Source: Seriola aureovittata
Taxonomy: Eukaryota > Chordata > Actinopteri > Carangiformes > Carangidae
Assembly: GCF_021018895.1 (NCBI RefSeq)
Contig: NC_079380.1
Coordinates: forward strand, 1,781,001 to 1,845,000
Direction: 5' to 3'
DNA length: 64,000 bases
Position numbers and translations under genes: made by a program. Below, in pieces: positions 11,913-24,447 of the stretch (positions are counted from its first letter, which is position 1; each line of letters opens with the position of its first letter). The notes under the pieces are model-generated. The model searched no databases, was not told where the DNA came from, and saw only the letters and a list, made by a program, of their open reading frames with translations.

Positions 11913-14900
11913 CAATAGACGAACAAACAGCAGCTTCTCTTCTTTCACAGAACAGACCTTCATTCACACACCAGACCTTCTCAAAAGACTCCACATCCTT
12001 CATCAGACTGTAGTAATTAAAGTCAGTGCTTAACCTGCTCTTCATCATTGTGATGAAGACTGTTTCTACATCACAGTCTGCTGATCCCTCCATCTTTCTC
12101 CTCCCACTCAGGTGAACAGCCATCTTAGCCTGAGCCAGAAGGAAGTTTAAAAGTGGACACTTGGCTCTTTCTTTCTGCCTGTATCTACAGCCCAGGATGA
12201 ACATGTGTTTGGTAAAAACCTCTCCATACAAAAGAAACAGCCTCTAAAAACAGGAACAGAGGCTGCAGCCTGCTGCAGTCCAGGAAACAATGAAACACAC
12301 TTTCTCTGAGGCAACAGAACGGACACCTTTCATCAACACTTGGATTTCAAATAGACACAAAAGCATTGACAGCCACAGCCCCATATAAAGCCTCCACTGT
12401 AAGTCTCCAAGCCTTCTAGTTAATGCTGGTTTGTACAGTGCTCTCCATGAAGGCTCCACATCTGGACCTAGACCCAGGTGGACCCTCCACGGTGTGTCGG
12501 CCCGACCCTTCACTTTGTCTTTATAATCACTTGGAGCAGGAGTTTGTACATAGTCTTTGCTCCTGTGTCAGAGAGACGTATGGGTCCAGACACACCGTGC
12601 CCTAAGAAGCAGCCAGAACAGTCTTTAAGATCCAGAGACAGGCTCTCTGCAGGAAAGGGATCTGTGTCTCTGTGCATTAAAAGACCGTCAGACTGAGAGA
12701 CAATGATGGAGCGTTCATCTGAGGAAAGCTGCTCCCTCCAGACTCTCAGCAAGTTACTGATGAGCCTCAGTGAAGAGACCCCGACAGCAGAGGAGAGAGC
12801 AGCAGCATGGTCCATGTGTGGTCCACACAGCGAGCTGTGGGCCTCCACACCAGGTCTGTAGGTCCAGTCAGCAGCCTCTGTATGAACTGGAGCCGGAAAG
12901 CGGCCCCCCTGCTGGCCAGGTGTACGAGTCCCTGACCCCCCTCTTCTTTGGGAAGAAAGAGGACACTCTGTGGAACCCAGTGCAGGCGGTCGCACAAACA
13001 CTTCACAATCACAGTTTGGACTTTAGCCAGCAGGGTCACAGGAGGGTCCACACAGGACAGACGGTGCCACAACATGGAAGCAACTCAATTATTCATTATT
13101 AAAACAAGTAAAATCCATTTCCATCTTTTTGAGCCTCCCCTCCAGCAAGACCTTGGAGAGGAGTTTGTAGTTGGTACAGAGGAGGGCCACTGGTGGCCAG
13201 TTGTTTAGGTTCTGCAGGTTTCCTTTTTCTGGCAGGAGGGTGAGGACCGCTCTCCTGCAACTCAGGGGCAAGCGGCCCTTCACCAGACTGTCCCTGAGAA
13301 CACACAGCAGGTCCTCACCCATCACTGACCAGAAGGCTTTGTAAAAATCTACTGGCAGACCATCTAGACCTGGAGTCTTCCCAGGTTCCAGGTTCTGCAG
13401 TCTTCTAAAACTTGCAGCTCCACCACCTCTCTCTCCAGATCTCTGAGAGATCTGACCAAGTCCCTGGAGACATTGTGAGTGTACTGCAGGCACAGAGTCT
13501 TTATCTGGCTTTTCCCAATGTCCCACCACTGCTGCAAAGAACTCACATCTGACTTTGTCTGTCTAAACTGATTCCAAAAAACACTCAAAGCAGTTGTAAA
13601 ACCTTTGTCAGATAAAAGTGCTGTGTTAAAATGCCAATAAGCACTCCCACACCTGATGTTATTGATGAACATACAGCACTCAACTAACCAGTGGTGTGAA
13701 AAAGCCACTGCTTTTATAGAAGAACTTCTAAAAAGACTCAAACCCTGTTTAAAACAATAAAAGCTGTCAAGTGTGGACATGGATAGGAGATGATCTTTAC
13801 AGTGGAGCCAGGTGTACTGTCTGCTGTGGCTGTGGAAGTTTCTCCACACGTCACACAGCTGGTTAGTCTCCATCAGTCTTTTCAACAGTCTTTGTGAAGC
13901 AGCATGGGGCTCAGGGTGACTTCTATCTAAAAGTGGATTCTCACTTCAGTTGAAATCACCTCCGATCACCAGATGTTCATCTGTGCTGCACCTCTGGATC
14001 ACATCAGCTAAAGTGTGGAGGAGAGCCAGTCTCTCTGTGCTGCGGTTGGAGCAAACACATTTAGAAAAAACATTTGGAGCCTTTGAAAATCTGCTGTTAT
14101 TTTTCAAATATGAGCTGCCATTACATCCTCCACATCAACAGGAAGTGGAATAAAATCTGTAGAAAATAAAAGCCCCACTCCTCCACTAGTGCTGCTTTTA
14201 TGACTGAAATAAACATGTCCATTCCACTCCCTCCTCCAGTCCCCTTCATTGTCCACAGTGCTGTGGGTCTCCTGGAGAAAAGTCACATTCAACTTTTTAA
14301 GCTGAATCAAAGTGAACACAGAGGCTCTTTGAACAATGTGTCTCGCTCCATTCACATTTAACGCGCCTCATTTAAAGTTGCACATGTTTAAAATGGAGCA
14401 AAAAGACCAGAGAGAAAAGAAACACAGGCTGAGAGAAAACAAACACAGAGACCTAGTCATCTTCACACATGTGGTTTTTGATCTTGAGGAGCAGTTTTCT
14501 AAAAGTCTAAAAAGCTCCTGGTCTGTGAAACCTGTCTGTCCAGACTCTCCTGGGCTCTTCATGTCAAATCTGACAGAGTCTAGAAACAGCTTGAGGTGAG
14601 GGAAGAAATTCTCCACCTTCACTCTTGAACCCTTTGTGTCCTGCACAAACTTCTTAATCCTTGTTAAAGCGTAAACACTTTCCATGACTGTTGTCTCAGC
14701 ACTGTGTCCATCACTGTCAGAGACACAGTCCTGTTCCTGGGACTGGGAGACTTCTGCTTTCTCCTTTCAGACCTTCTTAGCTTTACTGTTGCTCTGTTTA
14801 GTTTCTGTGATTTTTCTTTTAGTGGCAAGTTTGAACAGATCATCATCCACCACTATGTCCTCTTCATCTTCCTCCTCTAACACTGACTCTGCCACCCTGG

Positions 14901-15430
14901 TGTCTGTCTGTCCCAGCGCTCCTTCTGTCCCCTTGTCTCCATCCGCTCACTGTCTGTCCTGCTCACACACCTGTCCCCCTCCACCTGTGTGTGTGTGTCT
15001 GTCACCTGTGTGTCCACCGTGTCGTCTGCTGTATCCTGTGTGCTGTTTGTCTTTGATTCCGGGCCGTGGCTGCTCGATGGGTCGTCCGGCGGAGGCGAAG
15101 ACGCCACCACGGGAGGCCTCGCCCCCCTCCGGGCAAGAACGAATAAGATGCACCTCCTCCCACATCTAAAACACTTCCTGTTCTCAGAGGTCACATGCAC
15201 CGTGTAGTCAAAGCTGTCTACTTTAAACTTAAAGGCCAGATTTAAACCCTCCACACCTTTATTAAGGATCATTAAAAGCTGCCGTCTGAAGGAGAACACA
15301 TGTTTCAGGTGAGGAGACTTGCAGCTCAGAGGAATCAGCTTTATAGGAGATAAGAGCTGAGCGTGCCGGGCCAGCTCCTTCTCCAGGACCTCCTTCTGTA
15401 TTTTGAAGGAGAGATTTAGAAGGCCTGCGC
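11651..15430 (-). mobile_element. Tx1/L1-like LINE, decayed, between V and J of cassette 2
   Basis: Minus-strand remnants occur in order. ORF1 fragments lie at 15299-14877 (with a damaged CCHC knuckle, CFRCGRRC) and at 14846-14368. ORF2 follows: endonuclease part 14355-14104 (FLQETHS), middle part 13885-13364, reverse-transcriptase fingers 13430-13110 (LPVDFYKAFWS, NYKLLSKVL), then C-terminal parts 13075-12244 and 12231-11930. The reverse-transcriptase palm is missing at about 13130, where the sequence jumps to the C-terminal region. Many stops and frameshifts are present. The 3' tail ends at the (GA)n tract near J. Copies in cassettes 4 and 5 come from the same insertion. Confidence 0.82.
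11826..11907 (+). repeat. (CA)n microsatellite inside the LINE 3' region
   Basis: About 40 CA dinucleotides. The tract is absent from the cassette-4 copy, where this part of the LINE tail is deleted. Confidence 0.95.
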
Positions 15431-16600
15431 TCTATGGATGGGCCATACCAAACTGTTTCACTTCCATATGATACCCATGCTCTTTGTTACAATTTTAACG
15501 ATACTGATCATTTCTCTTTTTAAATAATTGTAATAAAGAAAGAAAATCACACTGAACAGCAAATCACATTACACATACCAGCCATTAATCTCTATTTATT
15601 ACAGAAGAAAGCACCATTACAATGAAATAAACATGTTTGTGTCAAGGTGCAAAAACATTGTCCAGTATTTTACAGAAATTCTATAATTAAATAATTATAA
15701 AATAAGTAAATGATTATAACATGAATAATAATGAAATAAATGAAGATACCAACAACATGAAACTTGGACATTTGCACTTTCTTAAAGGTTTTTTAATCTT
15801 CAACAGGCCGTGATTTGTCCACAGCAACCTCCACTTTCTACATGTTCAACTCTTTGGGCTTCCTGACGCCAAGAATCCAGATTTTCTTGCATTCTGACTT
15901 TCCTTCAAAAATCCAAACACAAAGATCTTGGCCTTTTATTTCCTTCATTTGATTGTTCCTAAAGATTTCCTAATCTTCTTCAGCCTGAATGAAAAAGCAA
16001 GTGAGATTTTCCCATAATGACTTACACTTTGTAAAGAACATTGAACACTTCCTAACAGCAGTGTTTGGGGGAAGAATTCCATTTTCCTTCACTGGTACAT
16101 TTCTTTAGTGTTCTCAAGACTCAAGTTTACTCCACTTTTAGATTGGTGTTCAGGAAAAGGAAGATGAGTGGTGTTTTCTCCTGGAGGCCAAGTGAAGCCA
16201 GGCTTCCCCTGTTTTACTGACTGTAGTTGTGATTTTAATAAAAAGACTTGGACTGTGTAAATACTCTGTGCTGTAGCTGCCATCCCTCCTCTTCCCCATT
16301 CTCATTGAGGTAACCAGCGCCCCTCTAACTGATGTGTGAATGTGTGGTGAAACTACGCTGGCTGTGAGCTTGAAACACCTTCTGTAGACTAATGTCACGT
16401 CTCTGAGGAGGCCAGGTCACAGTTTCATCTCTTGATGAGAAAGAGAATGATTAACCAATCAGATGAAGCCACCGTCATGCCACTGCCAAACTGTGATTAG
16501 TCAGGACTATGATAAGGGAAGCCAGCCGCCCTCTGGCCTCACACCAACCACATCATAGCATGTTGATAACCTCACTGACATTGAACGTGACATGTAGCTA
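15431..16600. other. Duplicated non-coding block of cassette 2
   Basis: No gene or clear repeat was recognised. The block recurs in cassette 4 (about 52196-53390) and reversed in cassette 5 (about 62280-63430). The small open frames in it have no recognisable domains. Confidence 0.6.
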
Positions 16601-16608
16601 CTGTTACT

Positions 16609-16986
16609 TTATGATGTGAAGGTAAAAGTTGAAACGTCTCCTGGTTGAGTTTGTGAATGAAGGCGTCTTTTCTTCATGATCAGATCTGTGCTGTGCATTA
16701 AGCAGCAGGTTGTGCATTTCCACACACACATAGGAGCTATAGGAGATGCAGCAGACTGGGATGTGTGCTCCTCTCCTTGTTTCTCTTCAGCCTCTGTAGA
16801 ACTTTCAGGGTGTGTTGTTTTGAAATGTTTGAAGAGGTTACTGCTGTTGCTGCTGTGTGGCTCTTTCTTGTCACAAATAGTGCACCTTGCTGTATTTTTA
16901 TCTCCAGGTGAAAAGTAGCAGCAAAGCACGCTACGTTTCCTCTCTGCCATTCTCCATCTCTCAGGTCTGATGATGAAGTGTGCCAC
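16609..16986 (-). mobile_element. hAT-type BED zinc-finger remnant, cassette 2
   Basis: A short open frame starts MAERKRSV and contains the BED finger pattern C-x2-C (CTICDKK), then S-N-L-F-K-H-F and a final H in TTHPES. This is the usual N-terminus of fish hAT/ZBED transposases. The catalytic region is absent, so it is a fragment. It lies about 0.6 kb 3' of the V segment and recurs in cassettes 4 and 5. Confidence 0.65.
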
Positions 16987-17512
16987 TGTGCACGGCTGAG
17001 CGCCGGCTTCTCACAGTCATGTGACACGGGCCGGCTAAATACATCAGGGCTGTTTGGATCAAACATGATACAAAAGTAGTGGAAACGTCTGCAAGTGATA
17101 CAGCCACCCACCTTTTGTATTTCTAGCATTTTACTATTGATATTTTCTAAAGGAATCCATCCCAAATGAGGAAGTTGTGAGGATGAAAGGATCAATCCCA
17201 CAGGATCAATCCATGATATGATTTAAAGTGTGTTTGTTGTTTCCAGCTTTTCTGTTGGATCTCATTTGATTCATTGAGTTCCTTTGATACTTTTCTCTTC
17301 ATCTTCTTTTATTATTGTGCTTGTGTGTTTCTTCTTTGTCCTCACTGTGTGGAACAACAGGAAACCTGCTGAAATATCTCATCAAAATATCAATCAATAT
17401 CATAGAAAAGTCAAGAAAAAGTGTGTGACCTGGAGGTGAAATATGTGAACCTGGGCTGTGGTTTCCTGCTCTCTTCCTGTCACAAACACTGTTTGACATC
17501 TGTTCATTTGGA

Positions 17513-17550
17513 GGTTTTTGTTCAGGCTGCAGGGATCATTTCTCACTGTG
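17513..17550 (-). other. 23-RSS of the cassette-2 TRGV
   Basis: Read on the minus strand: heptamer CACAGTG at 17550-17544, spacer of 22 bases (23 if the nonamer is shifted by one), nonamer ACAAAAACC at 17521-17513. Confidence 0.92.
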
Positions 17551-18008
17551 GGGATCATCCTTATAACAGGAGCAGTAGTAGGAGGCTGAATGAGAGAGTT
17601 TAACTTTCTTTATCTTCAACTCACAGCCGTTCTGTTTATTAACAGCTGTGAAATCATCTTTCTGAGGATGATTGTAACCTGAATTTATGGAGCCATCATC
17701 TCTCTTAATGTACAGAATCAGACTGAATGTTTCTTTCTCTTTCTTCTGGTACCAGAATACATAATCATAGTCACACTGCTGAGTTCCTCCACAGCTGAAG
17801 GAGACTGTTTCACCAACTCTCCTGGTCAATGATAACTGGTCCTGAATCAGCTCTGCTGCCATGGCAACCAGCGCTGTAGAGACACAGACAGGTAGATGAA
17901 GGTTAGTGTGACAGTGTTTGTCACAGGTGGAGTTTGCTGGCTCCTGATTGGCTGGAAACACTCACCTGAACACAGACAGCACAGAGCAGCAGCTGGGAGG
18001 AAAAGCAT
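17551..18008 (-). CDS. TRGV: T-cell receptor gamma variable segment, cassette 2 (leader plus V exon)
   Basis: The leader exon is 18008-17966 (ATG; MLFLPAAALCCLCS). A 92-base GT-AG intron follows, then the V exon 17873-17551. The mature part starts near AAELIQDQLSL. The framework shows first Cys in VSFSCGG, Trp in YVFWYQKK, and second Cys in ASYYCSC. Extra cysteines sit in CDR1 (TQQC), in framework 3 (NGCEL) and just after the second Cys. The exon runs straight into a 23-RSS without a stop, so it is a potentially functional germline V. The J and C on the same strand lie at 11012 and 9172, so deletional joining is possible across about 6.5 kb holding a dead LINE. Confidence 0.9.
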
Positions 18009-18104
18009 TTTGTGCCGTGGTGTTTCCTCTGGTGAACCTGGGGAGAAGTGGAGCTCTGATGCAGCTGAGGCCAAACAAGGACGAGCTGTGAGCTCAGACG
18101 AGGG

Positions 18105-18232
18105 CCACGTGGTTTCTGACGCCTCCTCAAACCTCCCATCAGCCCCTGCGGCCCACAGAGGAGGCCGCTGCTGCTGATTGACGGCTCAGCTCAAGCTGTT
18201 GTGTGCTTTTCCCCTGAGTGGGAGCTTTTAAA
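18105..18232 (-). promoter_or_regulatory. Probable TRGV promoter region, cassette 2
   Basis: About 100 bases upstream of the ATG lies CCACGTGGTT, an E-box overlapping a RUNX-like AACCAC on the minus strand. A TATA-like TTTAAAAG lies about 220 bases upstream (18225-18232). Both elements are kept in all four V genes. Assignment is by motif and position only. Confidence 0.4.
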
Positions 18233-19375
18233 GGGGAAAGAAAAAGGAGTGAAGAGTGAAAATGATCATTTCATGGCAGCAACATTAAAGTGGAAAAAGC
18301 TTCTATGTTTCAGTGTGTGATTGGTCAAACTGAGACCTTCAGTCTCCAACATGCTGTTTGTGTTCAATCTTCAAATGTCTGCTGTTGAAGAAGAAGATGA
18401 AGCTCACTGTCAGCCTGCAGAGGGGATTCATTTCTTCTTTCAACTCTTTCTCTTTCTTTCATTCTCATTCTTTTCATCTTTTTTCCCACAATTCTCTGTT
18501 TTTCTGACGTGACTGAGTGAAAAGTTTCTTGCTCTTGATTTGAATCTGACAGCAGATGAAAAATCTGGGTCACCATGATGCAGAAACACAACAACACACA
18601 CACATTCAGGTTGCTGGTGAATTTAGTAACACACACTGTCATCTGTTGTTGAACAGCTGTGATGGAAACACAAAAGTCCAAATCCACAGAGCTCCTCAGC
18701 TGTGATTTGAAGCCTTAAAGTTCCCCTTCACTTTATTTCATTCACTTCAATAATATGAGTGAATTTCTATGGACTTGAATTCTTTTCCCGCTCTGTCTTA
18801 TAATATCATCTATTGTGTCTGTCATGTTTTTCTTCATGGTGTTTCCACTGATGAAATATTCAAAGCTCAGACTCCATCAAATGTTCTGCTGCATCATTTT
18901 ATTCCCATTTCCCCAAAGTTCAGTGGCACATGTTTGGTGTCTTTGGAAACTCCCATTTCAAATAAAGTTGTGCTTTGAATGATGAGTGTGTAAAGACGAA
19001 GCCAGCGGAGGGTCCTGAAAAGTTTCACACTGAAGTTTCTTCTTCACTTGTACATTTCTTGCAGTTGTATATTGTCTCTTCTTCTCTGCTTCACTTGTAC
19101 ATTTCTTGCAGTTGTATATTGTCTCTTCTTCTCTTCCTGGTCCTGGCTGTTAAACATTTGAGTGTAAATCACAGTGAGTTCACCTTTAATGAAATGTGCT
19201 GTATAAATTGAATCAATGTCTTCCTCTGCTGCTGCTGCTGTGATGAATCAAACTTGTATTCTGCCGCCCTCTGGTGGCTGCAGCCACACACTGCTCCACA
19301 CCAGGCGTACTGTAATACCATGTAGCAGTAGTGAAGAAGAAACAGTATTTACTGAAGAAAAAGTCCCAACAGCAC
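18233..19375. other. Conserved 5' flank of the cassette-2 V
   Basis: An inverted copy of 25010-26150, shared with the other V flanks (55000-56060 and 59727-60650). It holds a 47-base tandem duplication at 19044-19137 (TCACTTGTACATTTC units). No gene was recognised; the open frame at 18687-18364 recurs only through duplication. Confidence 0.65.
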
Positions 19376-19589
19376 AAATGTTCATTCATAATGATGGAAA
19401 TATTGAACAGTGTGTGGATCATTGTTGGTTTAGTTTTTATTTCTCTTCATGTTGTTCTGAGCTGCAACAGCAAATATGTTTGGAAAGAACGTCTGAGTTC
19501 CAATTTCATCAACCTGATGAATAAATATTTTTAATGAATCTATCTGCAAACATTCACAGAACAACAACAAACTGTATTCTATTTGTTTT

Positions 19590-20170
19590 CTACGGTGGCC
19601 CTGAGGGCTCACCGGACTGCAGCTAAAGAAAACACATGCAAACACACACAACACAAAGACGTTCAGAAAACATCTTCATCACTTTGACAACACATGAGCT
19701 GCACATACTCACAACACCACGGAAGTGTTTCCAGGAGACACTAAAAAGTGATGAACCTGGCTGGGAAAAGCATTTAACAACAAGTGTGACTGGATGTATT
19801 AAAATACACACATGCAAGTGCGTCCCAGCCAGGTTCATCATCCTTTTGTTTTTGCCTCAGTTCCAATAACGGCAGTTAGAGAGAGACAGGTAAGTCAGAG
19901 GATGACGTGCACCAAAGGGCCACGGGTCAGACTCCAACCTGCGCCGCTGCGGTCTGGACTACGCCTTCATTGTCCACGCTCTAACAGCTGAGCCACGGGG
20001 CCCCCACATCACTTTTTAGTGTCCCCTGGAAACACTTCCGTTGTGTTGTGAGTATTTGCAGCTCATGTGTTGTCAAACTGATGAAGATGTTTTCTGAAGT
20101 TGTCGGTGTTTTGCCTGTTTACATGTGTTTTCTTATGCTTCAGTGAGCTGAGCTCTCAGGGCCACCGTAG
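19590..20170. mobile_element. MITE-like element with about 160-base terminal inverted repeats
   Basis: The left end CTACGGTGGCCCTGAG is matched in reverse at 20155-20170. Inverted similarity extends over about 160 bases on each side (19590-19750 against 20010-20170). The interior contains a hairpin (GATGAACCTGGCTGGGA at about 19750, reversed at about 19824) and a tRNA-like stretch (GTGGCTCAGCTGTTAGAGC in reverse, 19980-20003) resembling a SINE head. It is absent from the paralogous V-V region at 56-59 kb. No transposase is encoded. Confidence 0.7.
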
Positions 20171-21540
20171 TTTTCTCTGCTATAACCATTCACATCAAAG
20201 TAGCCACTGTTTAAACAGCCTTCATGGTCATTTTTGTCACCTCACTTCAGGTTTGGGAAAGATGGTTTCAGTTGATTAAAGCCGCAGTAAAGATTATTTT
20301 TGCAACAGATGATTATTCATACATCTAGCAGTTATGAAGCAACATGACTCGACCACCTGATGAATGTAAGTCCACTATTCACTCTTTTTGCTCTGCATTT
20401 TTACCATGCACCTAAATGAATCTAATAATCAATCAGTATAATGTAATTTAGTGTGTAAGTGTTAATTCTCCTGGTAGAAATGAAGTGATAATAAAACAGG
20501 ATGTCAGCTGAAACACAGATCAGAATTGTATTGGGCCATCGTGTCTGATTCGTGTCTACAACTGTGTATATAATGGGAGGGCTGGAGAAGAATGGACAGT
20601 CTGAGGCATCCCTGATGAAGAATGAAAAAGCTTTGGACTTAAAGAGCTGCGTGCTCCAGCTTTGTACTGAACCCACAGACATGACACTGACATGAGACTC
20701 CCATGAAGAAAGAAATATGTATATTTTCCAAAATGTTGAACTGCTCCTTTGACTGAGGACTACACATTTGAAATCAGCCACTGATCTGACCGTACTGTTC
20801 CACTGTCTTCCAGGATACAGTTATGTGGTGGTGGTGGTGTTAGCCGAGAGCAATGGTTAATAATAAATTAAAGTGGTACCTTTCACTGTCATTCATGACG
20901 TGGATCATCCTGCTCTTAGTCACTGGAATTCAGGCTTTTATTGTGAAAATCTTTGCAGGAAGTGCTAGGTTTCCTTTACAGGAGCTTAACAATGATGTGA
21001 TGTGCAGTAGTGTGGGGACTGTTACATAGTTGTGTTGTATTTAGTATTCAGTTTCTTTCCTTGGGTAAATGCACCAATACATTATTGTAAAAATATTCCA
21101 CCAAGTAAACGTCTTGCAGTACATCAGTACTATCAGAAGAGACGTATCAAAAGTCAAAGTTCTGCAGAAAAATTTCCCCTTTCAATGACACACTGTTCAG
21201 AGTGGTCAAACAGCAGCTGTGCAGCTGTTTACCCCTGTATGGAACAGCCAGTGGTTCCATAAGTGCCTTGTTTGTCTTGTTTCCTTTGCTGTTAAACGTC
21301 GTACAGGACGCTGCAAATTGTTGCAATGAGCCGTTTATACGCACAACACCACTTTCTAGTAGAACGGCTGTACTGAGGTCAGGTGAGAGAGGAGAAAAAG
21401 GACGTATAGGGAGGAGGTCATGGTTGAATAGGTCAATCACAGTTTGACGCCTGAGTTCTGTCATGGTCTGACTCTTGTGCAGTTTTTGATCCCTCTCTCT
21501 CTCTCTCTCCCTCTCTCTCCCTCTGCACGCCAAATGAAAC
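20171..21540. other. Intergenic sequence, nothing recognised
   Basis: No gene, known repeat family or RNA was recognised. A short (TC)n-rich stretch lies at 21495-21525. Confidence 0.5.
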
Positions 21541-21659
21541 TCCACAAATATCAAATAAGAGCGTTGTTATTGTTGACTCTGATCTCTAGCTATCTAAATA
21601 GCCACATGAGATCAGCCTTTTATCATCTTTCAAATCAACAAAAGTCAGGTAATTCATGT

Positions 21660-22090
21660 CAAAAGCAGACCTGGAATAATTCATTCACACCTTTATTTCT
21701 AGCAAGGTTGACTACTGCAGTGGTCTTTTGACAGCGCTCCTCGAAAAGACCATCACAGAGCTTCAGCTTATTGGAAATGGAGCTGCTAGAGTTCTTACAG
21801 GGACCAGAACTCAGACCACAGCAGCCTGGTTCTTGAAGCTCTACACTGGCGTCCTGCCAGAAGTGAATATAAGAAGATGCTGCTTGTTTATAAATCAGTA
21901 CAAACACATTAGACATGTTTCAGGAGTACACTCCTGCCAGGCCTCTGAGGTCCATTAGAAGTGGGCTGCTAGTAGAACCAGTGCAGCAGCTCAACTTGGT
22001 GAGGCCAACTTTATTTACTCTGCAGCATCTCTGAAACAGACTCCCTGTCCATCTTGAAAGCAGCAAAATCCTCCTGACTTTGGAATCAGG
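21660..22090 (+). mobile_element. LINE reverse-transcriptase C-terminal fragment, decayed
   Basis: Spliced across frameshifts by eye, the plus strand reads KVDYCSGLLTALL, then ITELQLIGNGAARVLTGT, then a degraded W-L-P-V-like block. This is the typical C-terminal reverse-transcriptase signature (L-Q-L-I-Q-N-x-A-A-R-V-L-T) of fish LINEs. Only a fragment remains. Confidence 0.6.
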
Positions 22091-22239
22091 ACTCAAAATC
22101 ACACAGTTTACAGATGCTTTTAGCTGCTACAAAATGAGGGGAAATGTATTACATATTTATCTGTGGCTGTTAGTAATTACATAATAAAGTGACATTTAAT
22201 AACATTGTATTGAGTTATTACATAATGCAGTGTTAGTGC

Positions 22240-23310
22240 CATTTGGCCGCTGATTTGAAAGGAATGTAATGCATCAACAAGTCCTGCCCAAGGCCTTTGA
22301 CTGTGCCACAGTCTTTATGTGTCTTACAGCTCTCCTGGAGTGTGGCATACTATATCTTATTCACCTTATTTAGGATCTTTAAAATCCTTGTGGTGTTAAC
22401 AGAAATAAGTTTCCAAAGTGAAAACATACCAGTGTCATGTAGTGGTGTCACAGCCACCTCCCTGCTGTAGGCCTCCACTGCCTTGGCTGAACTGACAAAG
22501 ACTGGAGACTCCTCTGCCAGGACTCTCTCAGCTTACTAAGAATATTTTTCAATGAAGTAATGGTCAAAAACACTTGCCCAGTACAACTTTATCAAAATGA
22601 CTTTGAGTTTAAATCCATATTTTAAATTTGAACTAAAAAAAAAACCTGTTCAATCTGTGCTTCATATTTAAAGTAATATGCAATCATTCAGAAATACAGG
22701 TAAATCATCTCACTTTCAAGACACATATTCCACAGGAGGGGGCATCTTTTTGTAGGCTGTGTGTCATTGTGTTGGCTGTCCACCTGGACACCGTTCACCC
22801 TTTCAGTCTCATGAACGACCGACAAAGTGGACACAAAGTAAATTATTATTCTATACACTAAGAGAAAATGAGCTCGGCCTTGATAACGGGACATACAATA
22901 GCAGACATTATATAACACAGCTGTTACCTTGTGGACTCCACACTGTTTGACTTTGGAGGCAGCGTTGCCTGATGAGTCGAGCACAACACTCCTCCGTTCC
23001 GATGGAAAGATGGACTATAAAGGTTTGAGCCAATCATTGTGCATCAATCACATATCTCTGAGTGTGCATTCAAAGTTATAATAGAAATACACAGGATGAG
23101 GAAATAAGAAGTTTCAGTTGAGTGGACAGTCTCTCTCTTCATTGTTTACCTGCTCAGGTTCCTCCATGTTCAGAAGTGATTCTGTTTTGGTCAAGTTCTA
23201 GAAATGTGCTTGACAATATCCATACTCTTGAAGAGCACAATAGTCATCTAACTTTACACAATCCTCATTAGTGATGTTCACATTTCATCGGACAGGAAAT
23301 TTACCAGTTT
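22240..23310. other. Duplicated intergenic block
   Basis: It recurs in reverse at about 57760-58820. No protein family was recognised; the open frame at 22984-22688 has no visible domain. Confidence 0.5.
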
Positions 23311-23428
23311 AGCAGTGTGTGGTGTTGTGTGTGAAGTCCGAGGTGTACAGGGTGAAGAGAAGAGGGGAGAGCACCGTACCCTGGGGGGCACCTGTACTGC
23401 AGAGCACCACATCAGACACTGTGACGAA
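23311..23428 (-). mobile_element. LINE reverse-transcriptase fragment
   Basis: The minus strand encodes STGAPQGTVLSPLLFTLYT, the reverse-transcriptase motif around P-Q-G-x-x-L-S-P. The second copy is at 57643-57760 (+). Confidence 0.65.
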
Positions 23429-23742
23429 GCCTCACCTACTGCTCCACGCCAAATTTGGAGAATTTTGTGAAATCAAACAAAAATAACAATATTTTCAAGT
23501 CAATACACAATTGTTAAGACATTCCACACCTGTCCCAGGAAACTGAGCACGTTCTTAATGTCTAATAATCATTTTACACCAAGAAAACGCAGAGTATCAG
23601 TCAAAAGTGTGTTTTCCTAACAGACCCACTAACATTCTATTAATGTTTTATCTTTATATTCAACAGCTTACATTAATTCAGTGCTAGTCTTGAACTGAAA
23701 GCACCTTTTCGGGAAGATGAATAAATAGCTCAAGAGCCAGTC

Positions 23743-24330
23743 ATGTCCATTCTTCTCAGAGCCTTTGTTGATCAGGACAAAACACTGGCACCCAAAGGTG
23801 TGTCTTGGAGAAACAATGGAACCTGTGTGAACAGCAAAGTTGTTGGACTCTGTTGTTGTGTAGATTCAAAGGCGAGACCAGCGATGCAAAACAGCACACA
23901 GTTTAATGGGAACTTTGGCTGCGGCTCGTGTTTCCATCCTGGTGCTCTAGTAGAGACACAGGTCAAGTCCACTGTGACGGCCACAGAATCTCCTGAGAGA
24001 GAGGCCAAAGAAATGCTGGCAGATATGGAGCCAGCAGTAGCACCAACACAAGTGTCCATCAGCACTCAGAAACATGCCTTATTGTGATACAGTGTGGGGC
24101 TTTGTTCCTCACTGTATGCATGCTGTCTTACTGTGTGTCATCAGACAGCTCACACAGCTTCTTTTCAACAACAGTGATCAACCCTGCTACACAGGGAGTC
24201 CCAACACAATGAGGGTGCTAGAGAACAGGGTCAAGGACATGAAGCCACCACACCTGATGACACCACTACCCAGAACCCCTTGCACAGTTCACGTACTGGA
24301 AAGCCTCAGAGTGGTGGTTATACAGTGACG
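23743..24330 (+). mobile_element. CACTA/EnSpm-like transposase fragment, frameshifted
   Basis: Two overlapping frames (to 24087 and from 24074) together resemble part of a tnp2-type CACTA transposase: CVDSKARPAMQN, FNGNFGCGSCFHPG, then after a frameshift VPHCMHAVLLCVIRQL and IKPP-like KDMKPPHLMTPLPRT. The P-x-x-M-H-x-V-L-L-G-x-x-R-Q motif and the cysteine cluster are diagnostic by eye. It is dead and recurs in reverse at 56734-57337. Confidence 0.6.
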
Positions 24331-24447
24331 ATCCAGAAAGTCCACTGATCTAGATTTTTCTGTCTCCAGACTGATGAAGGTGAATTTTCTTCAGCTTCCT
24401 CCTTCACTCTGATCTTCCTTCTCTCTCTGGTTCTGTGTGATCATCAG

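Noticed and set aside
11767..12231. 154-codon frame with a long V-C repeat
   Set aside because: Translation of the (CA)n tract joined to the LINE ORF2 C-terminus; not a real protein.
18364..18687. Frame recurring in every V 5' flank
   Set aside because: Copied with the flanks; broken to 82 codons in two copies and without recognisable features.
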